Source of the DNA: Pilibacter termitis
GTDB lineage: Bacteria; Bacillota; Bacilli; Lactobacillales; Streptococcaceae
Direction of reading: 5' to 3'
Assembly (NCBI RefSeq): GCF_900167335.1
Contig: NZ_FUXI01000021.1
Location: 1 to 62,863, forward strand
Length of the DNA: 62,863 nt
Numbering within the stretch: position 1 is the first letter of the stretch; every line of letters starts with the position of its first letter. Positions 37,899 through 48,071 of this stretch are shown piece after piece. The translations under genes were made by a program, and so were the position numbers. Under the pieces are notes generated by a model that was not told the DNA's origin, ran no database searches, and saw nothing but the letters and a program-made list of their open reading frames with translations.

Positions 37899-38511
37899 CT
37901 ATTTGTATTTTTCTTCTAACTTACTCATCCAGAATCGTAGCAATACCCCCGCGATAAACAACAAAACACTTAACAAAACTGTAATAAAAGTAACATTCTC
38001 ATAACGAATCGCTTCCGTTGCATAAGGATTTGGAACAAGGATTAAGACCGTACTTGCAATGACAAGTCCTAAAATAAAAGGGTACACTCTGGAATGTGCC
38101 GTTTGAATGAAATATTCCATTCCTTTTGAAAACAAAAGCATTGCCAAAACGCCACCAATCGCAATCGGCAAAAATACACCCGCTACAAACGTAATCGCTA
38201 GACACGCAAAATCAAATACATCTCGATTACTTTTTGAAACAGACTCTTTGAAAAGCGACAGAAGTGTTCCTACAATCGCTCCTGCCCCCCAAAAAGCACA
38301 ATCATTTGGAAATGTTCAAACAAAAATTCAAGAGGAAATTTTCTTTGAAATTTTCACGAAAATGTGCCATGAATCGCAACATTCTTTCGTAAATCCCAAG
38401 AATCGCCGTCAAAACACCACCTGATACCCCCGACAAAATAAATCCTAGGGCGATAACGACTCCTTTTGCAAATCGCACAATCCAATCTTTTACATTTTTT
38501 CTATTGTACAT
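37899..38511 (-). pseudogene. DUF368 family membrane protein, broken
   Basis: The N-terminal part (VKDWIVRFAKGVVIALGFIL then SGVSGGVLTAILGIYER) is the DUF368 start, and the C-terminal part (FDFACLAITFVAGVFLPIAI then GGVLAMLLF and two helices) is its end, but they are in different frames. A stop follows NFCLNISK near 38300, and the intervening EHFQMIVLF text needs a second frame change at a run of six G at 38285-38290. Total length is about 204 codons, where intact members have about 280, so an internal deletion is also likely. It starts right after the stop of the TMEM175-type gene. Confidence 0.8.
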
Positions 38512-39282
38512 CTAAACACCTCCCTCTTTTTTCTCTCTTGAAAAATCATGCACAAAACTCTCCCTTTCTCGATTGCTATTTCTCGTTCCGAGGACAAAAG
38601 AGGCGATTGGAAGTGTGATATAAAGCCAATGAGCGATTTTGGGATGATAAAAGGCAAACAGCAGAATGGAAATATTCAACCCTACAAGCAACAGAAAATG
38701 TGACAAAGAGTAAATTTGAAATACTTTTCCACGCTTTTCATCATTAACAAAATGTTCACGCATAATCAAATGCGACATTCTATCCAAACTCGCATTAACA
38801 ATGAGATACACCACACCATAATTCATCACTGAAAAGCTCGTCACTTCACTCATCATCCACTTGGTAAAAAGTGGAATTAAACATAAACCTGCGATAAAGA
38901 GCATATCTAGCAATAAAATCCGCTCGTTTAATTCCTCAATATCGGCAAACATTTTGTGTTGCTCGTACCAAAAATTCGCCACGATAAAAAAGCTAATCAA
39001 AAAAATCCCTATTGCTTTCAAAAACGCAGCATAGCTACTTTCCTCTGGAATCGGAATTTCAAGCACCATTACCGTGATAATAATCGCCACAATCGCATCT
39101 GTAAACACTTCTAAATGTTCACGCAATCTTCTTCGTCGACTTTTCTCCCGCTTTTTAATTTGCCCTTGAAATTTTTGCCATTTTTCTTCGATTGTTCCGT
39201 CATTCTCACCTGGAAAACTTTCTAAAAACCTCTCCTTAAATTTACGTTCTCTTTCTTCACGTCTTTCCTCATTCCACTTCAT
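38512..39282 (-). CDS. TMEM175/DUF1211 family membrane protein (candidate K+ channel)
   Basis: A 256-residue protein. A charged N-terminal region (to about residue 60) precedes a membrane domain that begins HLEVFTDAIVAIIITVMVLE, the F-(S/T)-D signature of the TMEM175 family, followed by five more helices (FFIVANFWYEQHKMF is also typical). Bacterial members are potassium-permeable channels built from two such units or as dimers. The conserved FSD motif is FTD here. I chose the ATG at 39282 with AGGTGG five bases upstream; a GTG nine bases earlier is less likely. Co-transcribed with the broken DUF368 gene. Confidence 0.78.
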   Translation of the reverse strand: MKWNEERREERERKFKERFLESFPGENDGTIEEKWQKFQGQIKKREKSRRRRLREHLEVFTDAIVAIIITVMVLEIPIPEESSYAAFLKAIGIFLISFFIVANFWYEQHKMFADIEELNERILLLDMLFIAGLCLIPLFTKWMMSEVTSFSVMNYGVVYLIVNASLDRMSHLIMREHFVNDEKRGKVFQIYSLSHFLLLVGLNISILLFAFYHPKIAHWLYITLPIASFVLGTRNSNRERESFVHDFSREKKEGGV

Positions 39283-39381
39283 TCTAACCACCTATCCACT
39301 CAAATTATCGAGAGTTTTTTATTCAATAATCATACTATAAATAGTTAGAAAAAAATAGTTTTTAGATGTATCCATATTGAA

Positions 39382-39426
39382 ATAAAAAAAAAGGAACCTT
39401 ACTTTCTCAAAAGGTTCCTTTTTTAT
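39382..39426. terminator. Bidirectional terminator
   Basis: AAGGAACCTT and AAGGTTCCTT flank a ten-base loop, with A9 on one side and T6 on the other. It closes the gene at 39468-39884. Confidence 0.85.
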
Positions 39427-39467
39427 CTAACAACGAAGGACAGAAGTCTAGTAGTATCACAACCCTC

Positions 39468-39884
39468 TTAATATTCCTGACGTTTAAATTGTCCGTCTAT
39501 CGCAAATAATGCACGTTTTGCCGTGAATTTCAGCAAACGATAATTTTCACGTTCTGCATTTTGGAAATAGACTTTTTTGGCAAGCGAGCGAATTTCCTCT
39601 ATTGTTGCTTTGTCATCAATGACTTCGATTTCACCAAAAATTGTTACCGTGTCATTTCCTTTATGAAATTCAAGCCCTGCTTTATTGTTGGCAAGAAATT
39701 GTTTGACTTTCGTTGGACCTTCCGCACGTTCCACCGTTTCAAAATAAATTTCTTGAATCCCTTTAGAAAATATTTTCGTCATTGCCATAGGTCTTGGATA
39801 CCCTTCCTCAGCAATTGAGGCAAGCGTTACAGCTTGTGCTTCTTGCAAAATCACTTCTGCACGTTCTTCTAAATAAGTTGGCAT
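39468..39884 (-). CDS. Pyridoxamine 5'-phosphate oxidase-fold (flavin-binding) family protein
   Basis: A 138-residue protein like general stress protein 26: AVTLASIAEEGYPRPMAMTK is the first strand pair of the split-barrel fold, followed by KQFLANNKAGLEFHKGNDTV and an end AKRALFAIDGQF. Members bind FMN, F420 or heme; none can be decided here. It is a single-gene unit with its own terminator and no functional neighbour. Confidence 0.82.
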   Translation of the reverse strand: MPTYLEERAEVILQEAQAVTLASIAEEGYPRPMAMTKIFSKGIQEIYFETVERAEGPTKVKQFLANNKAGLEFHKGNDTVTIFGEIEVIDDKATIEEIRSLAKKVYFQNAERENYRLLKFTAKRALFAIDGQFKRQEY

Positions 39885-39959
39885 AAAATTCCCTCCATTT
39901 TTATCATTTTTAACTTAGTGTCTATATCCATTTTACACTAAAACGCTAAAAATAATCAG

Positions 39960-39990
39960 CAAAACCCCCTGCAAAATGCAGAGGGCTGTT
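39960..39990 (-). terminator. Terminator of fusA
   Basis: On the minus strand CCCTCTGCA-TTT-TGCAGGGGG is followed by TTTTGC, directly after the fusA stop. Confidence 0.85.
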
Positions 39991-39995
39991 ATCAA

Positions 39996-42080
39996 TTATG
40001 CGTTGCCGCCATTTTTCTTGATGATTTCTTCTTGGATAGATTTTGGTACATCTTCGTAGTGGTCAAATACCATCATGAATGTACCACGACCTTGTGTTGC
40101 AGAACGAAGTGTTGTTGCATATCCAAACATTTCAGCAAGCGGAACAATCGCATTAACGATTTGGCTGTTCCCATGTGCTTCCATACCTTCAACACGTCCA
40201 CGACGAGCTGTAACGTGTCCCATAATATCTCCAAGATATTCTTCTGGAACAGTAACTGTTACTTTCATCATAGGCTCAAGAATTACTGGATTTGCTTTTT
40301 TCGCTGCAGCTTTCAATGCCATAGATGCGGCTACACGGAACGCCGTTTCATTTGAATCGACATCGTGGTAGCTACCATCATAAAGTTTTGCTTTAATGTC
40401 AACCATTGGGTAACCAGCAAGCACACCGTTATCCATAGATTCACGCAATCCTTTTTCAACTGCTGGAATGTATTCACGAGGAACCACACCACCAACGATT
40501 GCATTTTCAAACTCGAATCCTTTTCCTTCTTCGTTTGGTGTAAATTCAACCCATACGTGACCGTATTGACCTTTACCACCAGACTGACGAACGAATTTAC
40601 CTTCCGCTTGTACCATTGGTGCACGGAATGTTTCACGGTAAGATACTTGAGGAGCACCTACGTTTGCTTCTACTTTGAACTCACGACGCATACGGTCAAC
40701 AAGTACGTCAAGGTGCAACTCACCCATACCAGAGATAACTGTTTCTCCAGTTTCCACGTTTGTTTCAACACGGAATGACGGATCTTCTTCCGCAAGTTTT
40801 TGCAAAGCAATACCCATTTTATCTTGGTCAGCTTTTGATTTTGGTTCAACGGCAACTTGGATAACTGGTTCTGGGAACTCAATAGATTCCAAGATTACTG
40901 GTGATTTTTCATCACACAATGTGTCTCCTGTTGTTGTATCTTTCAAACCAACTGCTGCTGCAATATCTCCAGAGAATACACGGTCAATTTCTTGACGAGT
41001 GTTTGCGTGCATTTGAAGAATACGTCCGATACGTTCTTTTTTACCTTTTGAGGCATTTAAAACGTAAGAACCGCTATCTAGCACACCTGAGTAAACACGG
41101 AAGAATGTTAAACGTCCTACGAATGGGTCAGTCATTACTTTAAATGCAAGTGAGGCAAATGGTTCTTCGTCACTTGCTGGACGAGTTGTTTCTTCTTCAG
41201 TTTTAGGGTCAATCCCTTTGATTGCTTCAATGTCTGTTGGTGCTGGCAAGTAGTCAAGCACAGCATCAAGCATTAATTGAACCCCTTTATTTTTAAACGC
41301 AGAACCTGCAAGAACTGGGAAGAAGTCTACGTCGATTGTCGCTTTACGGATAGCAGCTTTCAATTCTTCTTCAGTGATTTCTTCACCTTCCAAGAATTTC
41401 ATCATCAAATCTTCGTCAGTGTCCGCCACTGCCTCGATAAGTTTTTCACGCCATTCGTTTGCCAATTCAACATAGTCAGCTGGAATGTCTGTTTCTTCAA
41501 TATCAGTTCCAAGGTCATTTGTGTAAATTTCAGCTTTCATTTTTACAAGGTCAATCAATCCTGTGAAGTCATCTTCAGCTCCAATTGGAATTTGGATTGG
41601 ATGAGCATTTGCGTTCAAACGGTCATGCAAAGTAGATACTGAGTACAAGAAGTCTGCACCGATTTTATCCATTTTGTTACAGAATACAATACGTGGAACT
41701 TTGTATTCATTTGCTTGACGCCAAACTGTTTCAGTTTGTGGTTCTACACCAGATTGTGAGTCAAGAACTGTTACCGCACCATCCAATACACGAAGTGAAC
41801 GTTGTACTTCAATTGTGAAGTCTACGTGTCCCGGTGTGTCAATGATGTTTACTCGGTATCCTTTCCACTGTGCTGTTGTTGCAGCAGAAGTGATTGTAAT
41901 ACCACGTTCTTGTTCTTGTTCCATCCAGTCCATTTGTGAAGCTCCTTCGTGAGTTTCACCGATTTTGTGGATTTTACCAGTATAGTACAGGATACGTTCT
42001 GTTGCAGTTGTTTTCCCTGCATCAACGTGTGCCATGATACCAATATTACGAGTTTTTTCTAATGAAAATTCGCGTGCCAT
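39996..42080 (-). CDS. fusA: Elongation factor G
   Basis: EF-G (694 residues) drives translocation on the ribosome with GTP. G1 is AHVDAGKTT (about residues 18-26), G2 [13 protein letters not shown]3 DTPGHVDF and G4 NKMD, followed by domains II-V ([40 protein letters not shown]). Length and sequence are normal. It lies 233 bases after rpsG with its own extended -10 promoter; tuf does not follow, which is common in Lactobacillales. Confidence 0.98.
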   Translation of the reverse strand: MAREFSLEKTRNIGIMAHVDAGKTTATERILYYTGKIHKIGETHEGASQMDWMEQEQERGITITSAATTAQWKGYRVNIIDTPGHVDFTIEVQRSLRVLDGAVTVLDSQSGVEPQTETVWRQANEYKVPRIVFCNKMDKIGADFLYSVSTLHDRLNANAHPIQIPIGAEDDFTGLIDLVKMKAEIYTNDLGTDIEETDIPADYVELANEWREKLIEAVADTDEDLMMKFLEGEEITEEELKAAIRKATIDVDFFPVLAGSAFKNKGVQLMLDAVLDYLPAPTDIEAIKGIDPKTEEETTRPASDEEPFASLAFKVMTDPFVGRLTFFRVYSGVLDSGSYVLNASKGKKERIGRILQMHANTRQEIDRVFSGDIAAAVGLKDTTTGDTLCDEKSPVILESIEFPEPVIQVAVEPKSKADQDKMGIALQKLAEEDPSFRVETNVETGETVISGMGELHLDVLVDRMRREFKVEANVGAPQVSYRETFRAPMVQAEGKFVRQSGGKGQYGHVWVEFTPNEEGKGFEFENAIVGGVVPREYIPAVEKGLRESMDNGVLAGYPMVDIKAKLYDGSYHDVDSNETAFRVAASMALKAAAKKANPVILEPMMKVTVTVPEEYLGDIMGHVTARRGRVEGMEAHGNSQIVNAIVPLAEMFGYATTLRSATQGRGTFMMVFDHYEDVPKSIQEEIIKKNGGNA

Positions 42081-42137
42081 GAGTGTTATTCTCCTTTTGT
42101 TTTTACTTCCTTATTCGGAAAAAATTTTTACTTTTTT

Positions 42138-42146
42138 ATTATATCA
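42138..42146 (-). promoter_or_regulatory. fusA promoter (extended -10)
   Basis: TGATATAAT on the minus strand (TATAAT at 42138-42143) lies about 57 bases before the fusA start; no good -35 is present at 17 bases. Confidence 0.55.
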
Positions 42147-42213
42147 CATAGACGTCCTAAGACACTTCTTGAACTTTTTAAAGCAAGTAGGCAAAAGAAA
42201 ATCTTATGATGTC

Positions 42214-42264
42214 GATAAAAAAAGGACTAGGGCAAAACGCCACAGCCCCTTTTTTATTTGTATT
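42214..42264 (-). terminator. Attenuator-like stem between rpsG and fusA
   Basis: On the minus strand GGGGCTGTGGC pairs imperfectly with GCCCTAGTCC and TTTTTTTATC follows. It would lower read-through from rpsG into fusA. Confidence 0.55.
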
Positions 42265-42313
42265 TGTTAAGAAATGTGCAAGTTGTGTATCACTTACAGC
42301 AAACCACAAAATC

Positions 42314-42784
42314 TTACCAACGGTAATGAGCAAACGCACGGTTCGCTTCTGCCATTTTGTGTGTATCTTCACGTTTTTTCACTGATGCTCCTGTGTTGTT
42401 TGCAGCATCCATGATTTCTTTTGCAAGACGCTCTTGCATTGTGTGTTCACCACGCAAACGAGCGTAGTTTACCAACCAACGAAGTCCAAGTGTCGTACGA
42501 CGTTCTGGACGTACTTCGATTGGCACTTGATAGTTAGAACCCCCAACACGGCGAGCTTTTACTTCAAGAACTGGCATAATGTTTTCCATTGCTTGTTCAA
42601 ATACTTCTAATGGATCATTCCCAGTTGTTTCTTTTACTTGTTCAAATGCTTTATAGATGATGTTTGATGCAACACCACGTTTTCCGTCTAACATTACACG
42701 GTTGATTAAACGTGTAACAAGTTTAGAGTTATATAACGGATCTGGTAATACTTCACGTTTTGGTGCTTGTCCTTTACGAGACAT
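42314..42784 (-). CDS. rpsG: 30S ribosomal protein S7
   Basis: S7 (156 residues) organises the 30S head. [20 protein letters not shown] and [19 protein letters not shown]-type text identify it; the end is [15 protein letters not shown] lies just upstream, and that ribosome site itself is the left edge of a 196-bp tandem duplication. Confidence 0.98.
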   Translation of the reverse strand: MSRKGQAPKREVLPDPLYNSKLVTRLINRVMLDGKRGVASNIIYKAFEQVKETTGNDPLEVFEQAMENIMPVLEVKARRVGGSNYQVPIEVRPERRTTLGLRWLVNYARLRGEHTMQERLAKEIMDAANNTGASVKKREDTHKMAEANRAFAHYRW

Positions 42785-42792
42785 TCCAAGTT

Positions 42793-43184
42793 CCTCCTTG
42801 TTAATTAATTCTTAATGTAGTTTTATTTTTTTGTGTTCTCTAAGGAGTGGTTGCTTATCGTGTCTTACTTTGAACTGCGTTCAAAGCGAAACTTCGTTTC
42901 GGTCTGCTGCCGCAGACTCAAGTCACTCTTCGCAAAAACATTTCTCTACGCTGAAATGCTTCGCATTTCGACTTCGTTCAATGTTTTTCCTCCTTGTTAA
43001 TTAATTCTTAATGTAGTTTTATTTTTTTGTGTTCTCTAAGGAGTGGTTGCTTATCGTGTCTTACTTTGAACTGCGTTCAAAGCGAAACTTCGTTTCGGTC
43101 TGCTGCCGCAGACTCAAGACACTCTTCGCAAAAACATTTCTCTACGCTGAAATGCTTCGCATTTCGACTTCGTTCAATGTTTTT
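42793..43184. repeat. 196-bp tandem duplication in the rpsL-rpsG spacer
   Basis: Positions 42793-42988 and 42989-43184 are direct copies with period 196 and only one difference noticed (CAAGTCACTC versus CAAGACACTC). Each copy carries four small hairpins: TTTGAAC-TGC-GTTCAAA, CGAAAC-TTC-GTTTCG, GTCTGC-TGCC-GCAGAC and GAAATGC-TTC-GCATTTC, and includes the AGGAGG ribosome-site sequence. The spacer is 439 bases; under 100 is usual. Confidence 0.9.
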
Positions 43185-43223
43185 CCTCCTTGTGATTTCG
43201 TTCTTATCAAGAAAAGCTATCGC

Positions 43224-43637
43224 TTATTTTTTAGGTTTTTTCGTTCCGTATTTAGAGCGAGATTGTTTACGGTCTGTAACACCTGCTGTATCAAGTGCTC
43301 CACGAACGATGTGGTAACGTACCCCTGGTAAGTCTTTTACACGTCCACCACGCAATAATACCACGCTGTGTTCTTGCAAGTTGTGTCCGATACCTGGAAT
43401 GTAAGCTGTCACTTCGATAAGGTTTGACAAACGTACACGAGCGTATTTACGCAACGCTGAGTTCGGTTTTTTCGGTGTCATTGTTCCCACACGAGTTGCA
43501 ACCCCACGTTTTTGTGGTGAGTTTACGTTTGTTTGAACTTTTTTAAAGCTGTTATAGCCTTTGTTCAAAGCTGGTGAGTTAGATTTTTCAACTTTTGATT
43601 TACGGCCTTTACGCACTAATTGGTTAATTGTAGGCAT
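43224..43637 (-). CDS. rpsL: 30S ribosomal protein S12
   Basis: S12 (137 residues) in the decoding centre. [20 protein letters not shown] and [19 protein letters not shown], with the Lys residues linked to streptomycin response unchanged, then [20 protein letters not shown]. First gene of the str operon. Confidence 0.98.
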   Translation of the reverse strand: MPTINQLVRKGRKSKVEKSNSPALNKGYNSFKKVQTNVNSPQKRGVATRVGTMTPKKPNSALRKYARVRLSNLIEVTAYIPGIGHNLQEHSVVLLRGGRVKDLPGVRYHIVRGALDTAGVTDRKQSRSKYGTKKPKK

Positions 43638-43811
43638 TTCCTTGAAATCCTCCTTATAAAATTGGTCTGCCTAGACCCACACATCCAGGTGGTTCATTTT
43701 CTGGCAAAATTAAAATATAGGGTTCAATCCCTATGAGATAAAGCTTCACATCTGTCAGCACGTCTTTTGCATGACTTGCAAACAAAAGACCAAATGCTAC
43801 GCACAAAGAAC
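43638..43811 (-). promoter_or_regulatory. Structured leader of the str operon
   Basis: About 170 bases. GGTCT-AGGC-AGACC (43662-43675 region) forms a stem right upstream of the rpsL ribosome site, and AGGG-TTGAAC-CCT and a GCAAAAGAC/GTCTTTTGC pair lie further 5'. Feedback control by a ribosomal protein is plausible but not shown. Confidence 0.5.
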
Positions 43812-43840
43812 ATTTTAACACGTGAATATAGCAGTGTCAA
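43812..43840 (-). promoter_or_regulatory. str operon promoter
   Basis: TTGACA at 43835-43840 and TAAAAT at 43812-43817, spaced 17 bases, upstream of the rpsL leader. Confidence 0.88.
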
Positions 43841-43951
43841 TTGTTATGTTGAAAAAAATTTCTTCTTTTTTACATTTTTATAGAGAACAACCTTTCATTT
43901 TCCTATATAATAGAAGTTGGAATCTATTAGCACAATAAAGGAGCATTCACC

Positions 43952-44632
43952 ATGAACCAAGAAGAATTGAAAAAGAAAGTCGGAATTGAGTCTGCAAAGT
44001 ATATAAAGGACGGAATGATTGTTGGACTCGGAACAGGTAGCACTGCTCGGCATATGATTGAAGAAGTCGCTCGCCGTGTTCGTGAAGAAAATTTAAATAT
44101 TGTTGGCGTGACAACGAGTAACGAAACAACAAAACTTGCGAAATCGCTTGGTATTCCGCTAAAAGAAATTGATGAAGTACCTTTCGTCGATGTCGTAATT
44201 GACGGAGCTGATGAAATTTCTGCAGATTTTCAAGGGATAAAAGGTGGCGGTGCTGCTCTTTTGTTTGAAAAAATTGTCGCAAGCTACGCTAAACGTGTCA
44301 TTTGGATAGTGGATAAAAGCAAAATGGTCAACTATCTCGGTGAATTTCCGCTCCCTGTCGAAGTCGTAAAATATGGTAGCGAAAATCTTTTCCGTTTGTT
44401 TGAAGATAAAGGTTATAATCCAACTTTTCGTATGAACAAAAACGAAAAACTCACCACTGACGGTGGGCATTACATTATTGATTTACACTTAGGAAAAATC
44501 AAAGAACCTCTTGCTCTGTCTGATGAATTGAGCAAAACTGTCGGTGTGGTAGAGCATGGTTTGTTTACGAATATGGTGAATGTTGTGATTGTCGGAAAAG
44601 AAGAGGTTGTGGAGACTTTAGTGGCGAGGTAG
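43952..44632 (+). CDS. rpiA: Ribose-5-phosphate isomerase A
   Basis: Interconverts ribose-5-phosphate and ribulose-5-phosphate in the pentose phosphate pathway. The 226-residue protein shows GLGTGSTARHMI (about 26-37), TTSNETTKLAKSLGI, VIDGADEI (catalytic Asp) and IKGGGAALLFEKI. AAAGGAG precedes the ATG. A TATAAT at 43906-43911 may be its -10. Divergent from rpsL; single-gene unit. Confidence 0.96.
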   Translation: MNQEELKKKVGIESAKYIKDGMIVGLGTGSTARHMIEEVARRVREENLNIVGVTTSNETTKLAKSLGIPLKEIDEVPFVDVVIDGADEISADFQGIKGGGAALLFEKIVASYAKRVIWIVDKSKMVNYLGEFPLPVEVVKYGSENLFRLFEDKGYNPTFRMNKNEKLTTDGGHYIIDLHLGKIKEPLALSDELSKTVGVVEHGLFTNMVNVVIVGKEEVVETLVAR

Positions 44633-44708
44633 GATTGCCAAAAAGTACATTTAAAAAACTCTCAAAATACAAATAGCAAGGGCAATAAACCTAAGACCAA
44701 ACTAGCAA

Positions 44709-44768
44709 AAATAGAAAAACTGCATAAAATCAGACGCTCAATCGTTGATTTTATGCAGTTTTTTCTAT
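44709..44768. terminator. Bidirectional terminator between rpiA and the PHP phosphatase gene
   Basis: AAATAGAAAAACTGCATAAA-type and TTTATGCAGTTTTTTCTATT-type arms of about 24 bases pair around a 13-base loop. Confidence 0.88.
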
Positions 44769-45608
44769 TTACTTCAAGTTCACAACACTTAAAAACTCTT
44801 CATATCCACGTCCAACATCTTGCAGGTCATGGCTATCCGAGCCATAGACAAGTTTCACTCCTTGCCCGTACTGTTTCAAAATCTCAACTGGCGGGTACAT
44901 TTCTAAACAATTTTCCTTGAAAAGTCCTGCCATATTGAAATCAATTTGGAGCTGTTTTTTTCTTAACTCATTAAAAATTTCTTGATAATAAGCATGACAC
45001 TTTGCGGAAAAATCGGTGTTTTCATTTGTATAGGAACGAAAGAATTTTCTTGCCAAACTAATATGCCCAATACGCTTAGGCTTATACTTGCCTAAATCAG
45101 CTTGAATACTCTTTTGCACCATGCGTAAATATTCTTCTTGAGCAGATTGGAAATCTCCGTAATACGTCAAAATTCCCTCATGATAATCTTCTGCTGAATA
45201 ATCAATCGCACGCAAGCCACCTACTCCATTTAAGAAGTGAACAGACAAAATACTTTCTTCTAAGTACACGCCATACTCTGCTAGAAACTCTCGTGTATCC
45301 TCCTCGAAATCAGCTAAATAATCAAGTTCGACACCAACGGTAATTTCTATATCATGCTTGTATTTTTCTTTTAAGCGGAGCATTTTTTTCAAATAATGCT
45401 CCCAATCACTCCATGCAATGCCAGCAGTGTCAATGGCATCTTGTGCACCACTCGCAACTTCAAAAAAACTAGTTGGAAGTGGACCATGCTCTGTAATCGA
45501 GTATTTCTCAAAACCAAGCTCAATTGCTCGAAGAACTAAACGCTCCGTATCATCAATCGTACCATGCGGGCAATATTCTGTATGTGTATGTCCGTCCCAT
45601 TTTTTCAT
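44769..45608 (-). CDS. PHP-family histidinol-phosphatase
   Basis: A 279-residue metal-dependent phosphatase of the HisK/HisJ type. The metal ligands appear as DGHTHTEYCPHG (residues 4-15), EHGPLP, and GSDSHDLQDVGRGYEE near the end. Family members dephosphorylate histidinol phosphate in histidine synthesis. No other his genes are near, and orphan copies may act on other sugar or amino phosphates. It is 23 bases after ackA. Confidence 0.85.
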   Translation of the reverse strand: MKKWDGHTHTEYCPHGTIDDTERLVLRAIELGFEKYSITEHGPLPTSFFEVASGAQDAIDTAGIAWSDWEHYLKKMLRLKEKYKHDIEITVGVELDYLADFEEDTREFLAEYGVYLEESILSVHFLNGVGGLRAIDYSAEDYHEGILTYYGDFQSAQEEYLRMVQKSIQADLGKYKPKRIGHISLARKFFRSYTNENTDFSAKCHAYYQEIFNELRKKQLQIDFNMAGLFKENCLEMYPPVEILKQYGQGVKLVYGSDSHDLQDVGRGYEEFLSVVNLK

Positions 45609-45631
45609 CTTTTTTCCTTTTCTCTCAACGC

Positions 45632-46828
45632 TTACTCAAACCGTTTCAACCTCTCCACATCACGAGCAATCACAAGTTCCTCGTCTGTCGGGATAACTAG
45701 CACTTTTACTTTAGAATCTGGTGTTGAAATGTCCCCTTCTACACCGAAAACATTTTTGCTTTCGTCAATTTCCATGCCAAACCAGCTCATTTTTTCAATG
45801 ACTGCTGTACGCACCCAATTTGAATTTTCGCCAATTCCTGCAGTGAAAACAACTGCGTCAGCTCCGTTTAGCACGGCAAAATATTGTGCAATATATTTGC
45901 GAATACGGTCTGTAAACACTTCAAACGCAAGTTGTGCTTTTTCATTTCCTTCTTTGCGTGCTTGAATAATGTCACGCATATCGCTAGATGTATCACTCAC
46001 ACCAAGCAAACCAGATTTTTTGTTTAATACTTCAATCATTTCATTGACATCAGTAATCTCTTCTTTTTCCATGAGAAACGGAATAAGTGACGGATCAATG
46101 TCACCAGAACGCGTTCCCATCATCACTCCTGCAAGTGGTGTGAATCCCATAGAAGTATCAATTGAACGCCCATGACGAACCGCTGTAATAGATGCTCCGT
46201 TTCCGATATGAGCCGTGATAATTTTCACTTCATCAATGTCTTTTCCGAGCATTTCCGCTGCTTTTTGACTAACGTACATATGGCTCGTTCCATGTGCTCC
46301 ATATTTTCTTGCTCCGTATTTTTCGTAGTATTCCGTTGGAATAGCGTAACGATAAGCTACTGGTGGCATTGTAGAATGGAACGCTGTATCAAATACTGCA
46401 ACAGAAGTAATATCTGGCAAAATTGCTTTAAATGCACGAATACCCGCAGCATTTGCTGGATTGTGAAGTGGTGCTAATTCTGCTAAATCCTCAATTTTTT
46501 TCAAAACTTCCTCACTAATCACAACAGATTCTTTGAAAATTTCACCCCCTGCTACCACACGATGACCTACACCTGTAATTTCATCGTAAGATGCAAGGAT
46601 ATTAAGATTGATTAATTCATCTAAGAGCATTTGCACCGCAAGTTCGTGCGTTGGAATATCTTCTACTTTTTCAAATTTTTGTCCGTCGCCATATTTCACC
46701 GTGAAAATAGAATCATTTAACCCAATTCTTTCTACGATTCCTTTCGCAATGACTTCCTCCTCTGGCATATTGTAAAGTTGCCACTTCAAACTTGAGCTTC
46801 CAGCATTGATTGCAATTGTTTTTGACAT
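45632..46828 (-). CDS. ackA: Acetate kinase
   Basis: Makes ATP and acetate from acetyl phosphate, a main energy step of fermentation. The 398-residue protein shows [12 protein letters not shown] (7-18), [21 protein letters not shown] and FTAGIGENS, the ASKHA-fold nucleotide and acetate sites. It follows a YtxK-type methyltransferase gene by 114 bases, a gene pair widespread in Firmicutes. Confidence 0.97.
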   Translation of the reverse strand: MSKTIAINAGSSSLKWQLYNMPEEEVIAKGIVERIGLNDSIFTVKYGDGQKFEKVEDIPTHELAVQMLLDELINLNILASYDEITGVGHRVVAGGEIFKESVVISEEVLKKIEDLAELAPLHNPANAAGIRAFKAILPDITSVAVFDTAFHSTMPPVAYRYAIPTEYYEKYGARKYGAHGTSHMYVSQKAAEMLGKDIDEVKIITAHIGNGASITAVRHGRSIDTSMGFTPLAGVMMGTRSGDIDPSLIPFLMEKEEITDVNEMIEVLNKKSGLLGVSDTSSDMRDIIQARKEGNEKAQLAFEVFTDRIRKYIAQYFAVLNGADAVVFTAGIGENSNWVRTAVIEKMSWFGMEIDESKNVFGVEGDISTPDSKVKVLVIPTDEELVIARDVERLKRFE

Positions 46829-46942
46829 GTGAATTTCCTCTCTCTAACTAAAATATAGCCGTTCATAACCACATTTCTCCATGTAAAATTATGTTGACAC
46901 TTCCAAATTGTAACAGGTTTCAACCATTCTGTCATCTATTTT

Positions 46943-47941
46943 TTATATTTTTGTGAAATCGTTTTTCCATTTCACAAATGCTCGCAAGAATTTCGCTAAT
47001 ATTCCTTTCTCACTCAGACTTGTTAAATGATAAGCAAAAACCTCTTGTTGTTTTGCGTTTTCGCCTTTTCGTTGGAACAAGTAAAGACTTTTTTGCCGTC
47101 CTTTTGTTTGGAAAAGCGTTTCTGGCAATTGAATCACCGCTTGCAAGTAAACTTCCTCGACAAGCCATTGTTTCAGGTTGTTCGCTTGCTCACTCAAAAA
47201 CAAATCCTGCGGCAAAAGAAACAGCCCAAAACCGCCTTTTTTCACTTGTTTCATTGCACTTTCTAGCAATAAATGATGTGCGTAAGTATGTTCGCCACTT
47301 TCAAACACCTTGAACTCTTTTGACTTTTCATCGTTCGGATAATACCCAATCGGGAAATCCGAAAGGACAATATCTGGTGCAAAAGACGAAATTTCCGTCA
47401 AACCGTCCTGAAGATACAATTCAACCGTCTTATCCATAAGCATACTATTAATTTCTGCCACAGCAATCAGAGCATCATCTACTTCACTTCCTGCTCCTTG
47501 CACATTTTTCCCCGCTAACTCTAGCTGATTCATCACCGCAAAAAGCAAATTCCCCATTCCAAGAGCATTATCGTACAAAGTCAACGTTTTTTGTTCTGAG
47601 GTTAACTGCTCAAGTAAATACGCAAATAAAAACGCCAAGCCGTCTGGTGTCATCTGATGATTAGCTTGCAAAATTTCTGTTTTTTGACCTTTCAAAAGCG
47701 TTAACTGTGCCGTTTTCCGCCAATCTTCAGCAGATAATTCTAACGAGTTCAACTGCTGATATTCCATCTCTAACTCATGAATCACTTCTTCAGAAAAGCC
47801 TTGATTATTTTTTACCACTCCGCCATTTCGCACGTTCCAAGCATTTTCAATATAACTATCCAAAAAACTCATGCCACTTTTTTGCTGAAACAATTGCGTT
47901 GACTTCAATAGCCCTTCAAAAGATTTTGTTAATTTTGACAT
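46943..47941 (-). CDS. YtxK-like class I SAM-dependent methyltransferase
   Basis: A 332-residue protein related to N6-adenine DNA methylase folds: the SAM loop is reduced (TLYDNALGMGNLLFAVMNQL, about 138-157), and the catalytic D-P-P-Y-type place reads LSDFPIGYYPN. Proteins of this kind sit upstream of ackA throughout Lactobacillales. The methyl acceptor is unknown. A good promoter precedes it. Confidence 0.82.
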   Translation of the reverse strand: MSKLTKSFEGLLKSTQLFQQKSGMSFLDSYIENAWNVRNGGVVKNNQGFSEEVIHELEMEYQQLNSLELSAEDWRKTAQLTLLKGQKTEILQANHQMTPDGLAFLFAYLLEQLTSEQKTLTLYDNALGMGNLLFAVMNQLELAGKNVQGAGSEVDDALIAVAEINSMLMDKTVELYLQDGLTEISSFAPDIVLSDFPIGYYPNDEKSKEFKVFESGEHTYAHHLLLESAMKQVKKGGFGLFLLPQDLFLSEQANNLKQWLVEEVYLQAVIQLPETLFQTKGRQKSLYLFQRKGENAKQQEVFAYHLTSLSEKGILAKFLRAFVKWKNDFTKI

Positions 47942-47967
47942 AATCCACCTCGTTTTCTTCTTTCACT

Positions 47968-47996
47968 ATTATATACTCTGCAAACCATTTACGCAA
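47968..47996 (-). promoter_or_regulatory. Promoter of the methyltransferase (and ackA)
   Basis: TTGCGT at 47991-47996 and TATAAT at 47968-47973, spaced 17 bases, 27 bases before the start codon. Confidence 0.78.
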
Positions 47997-48071
47997 AAAC
48001 TCCGAATACTTTTGCGATAAACTAGACATTCATTGTTAACAAAAAACTACGATTAATACTTTCGTTTTTAT

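Noticed and set aside
42814-43331. Small genes in the rpsL-rpsG spacer
   Set aside because: Open frames there run through the tandem hairpins or into rpsL in the wrong frame and have no ribosome sites of their own.
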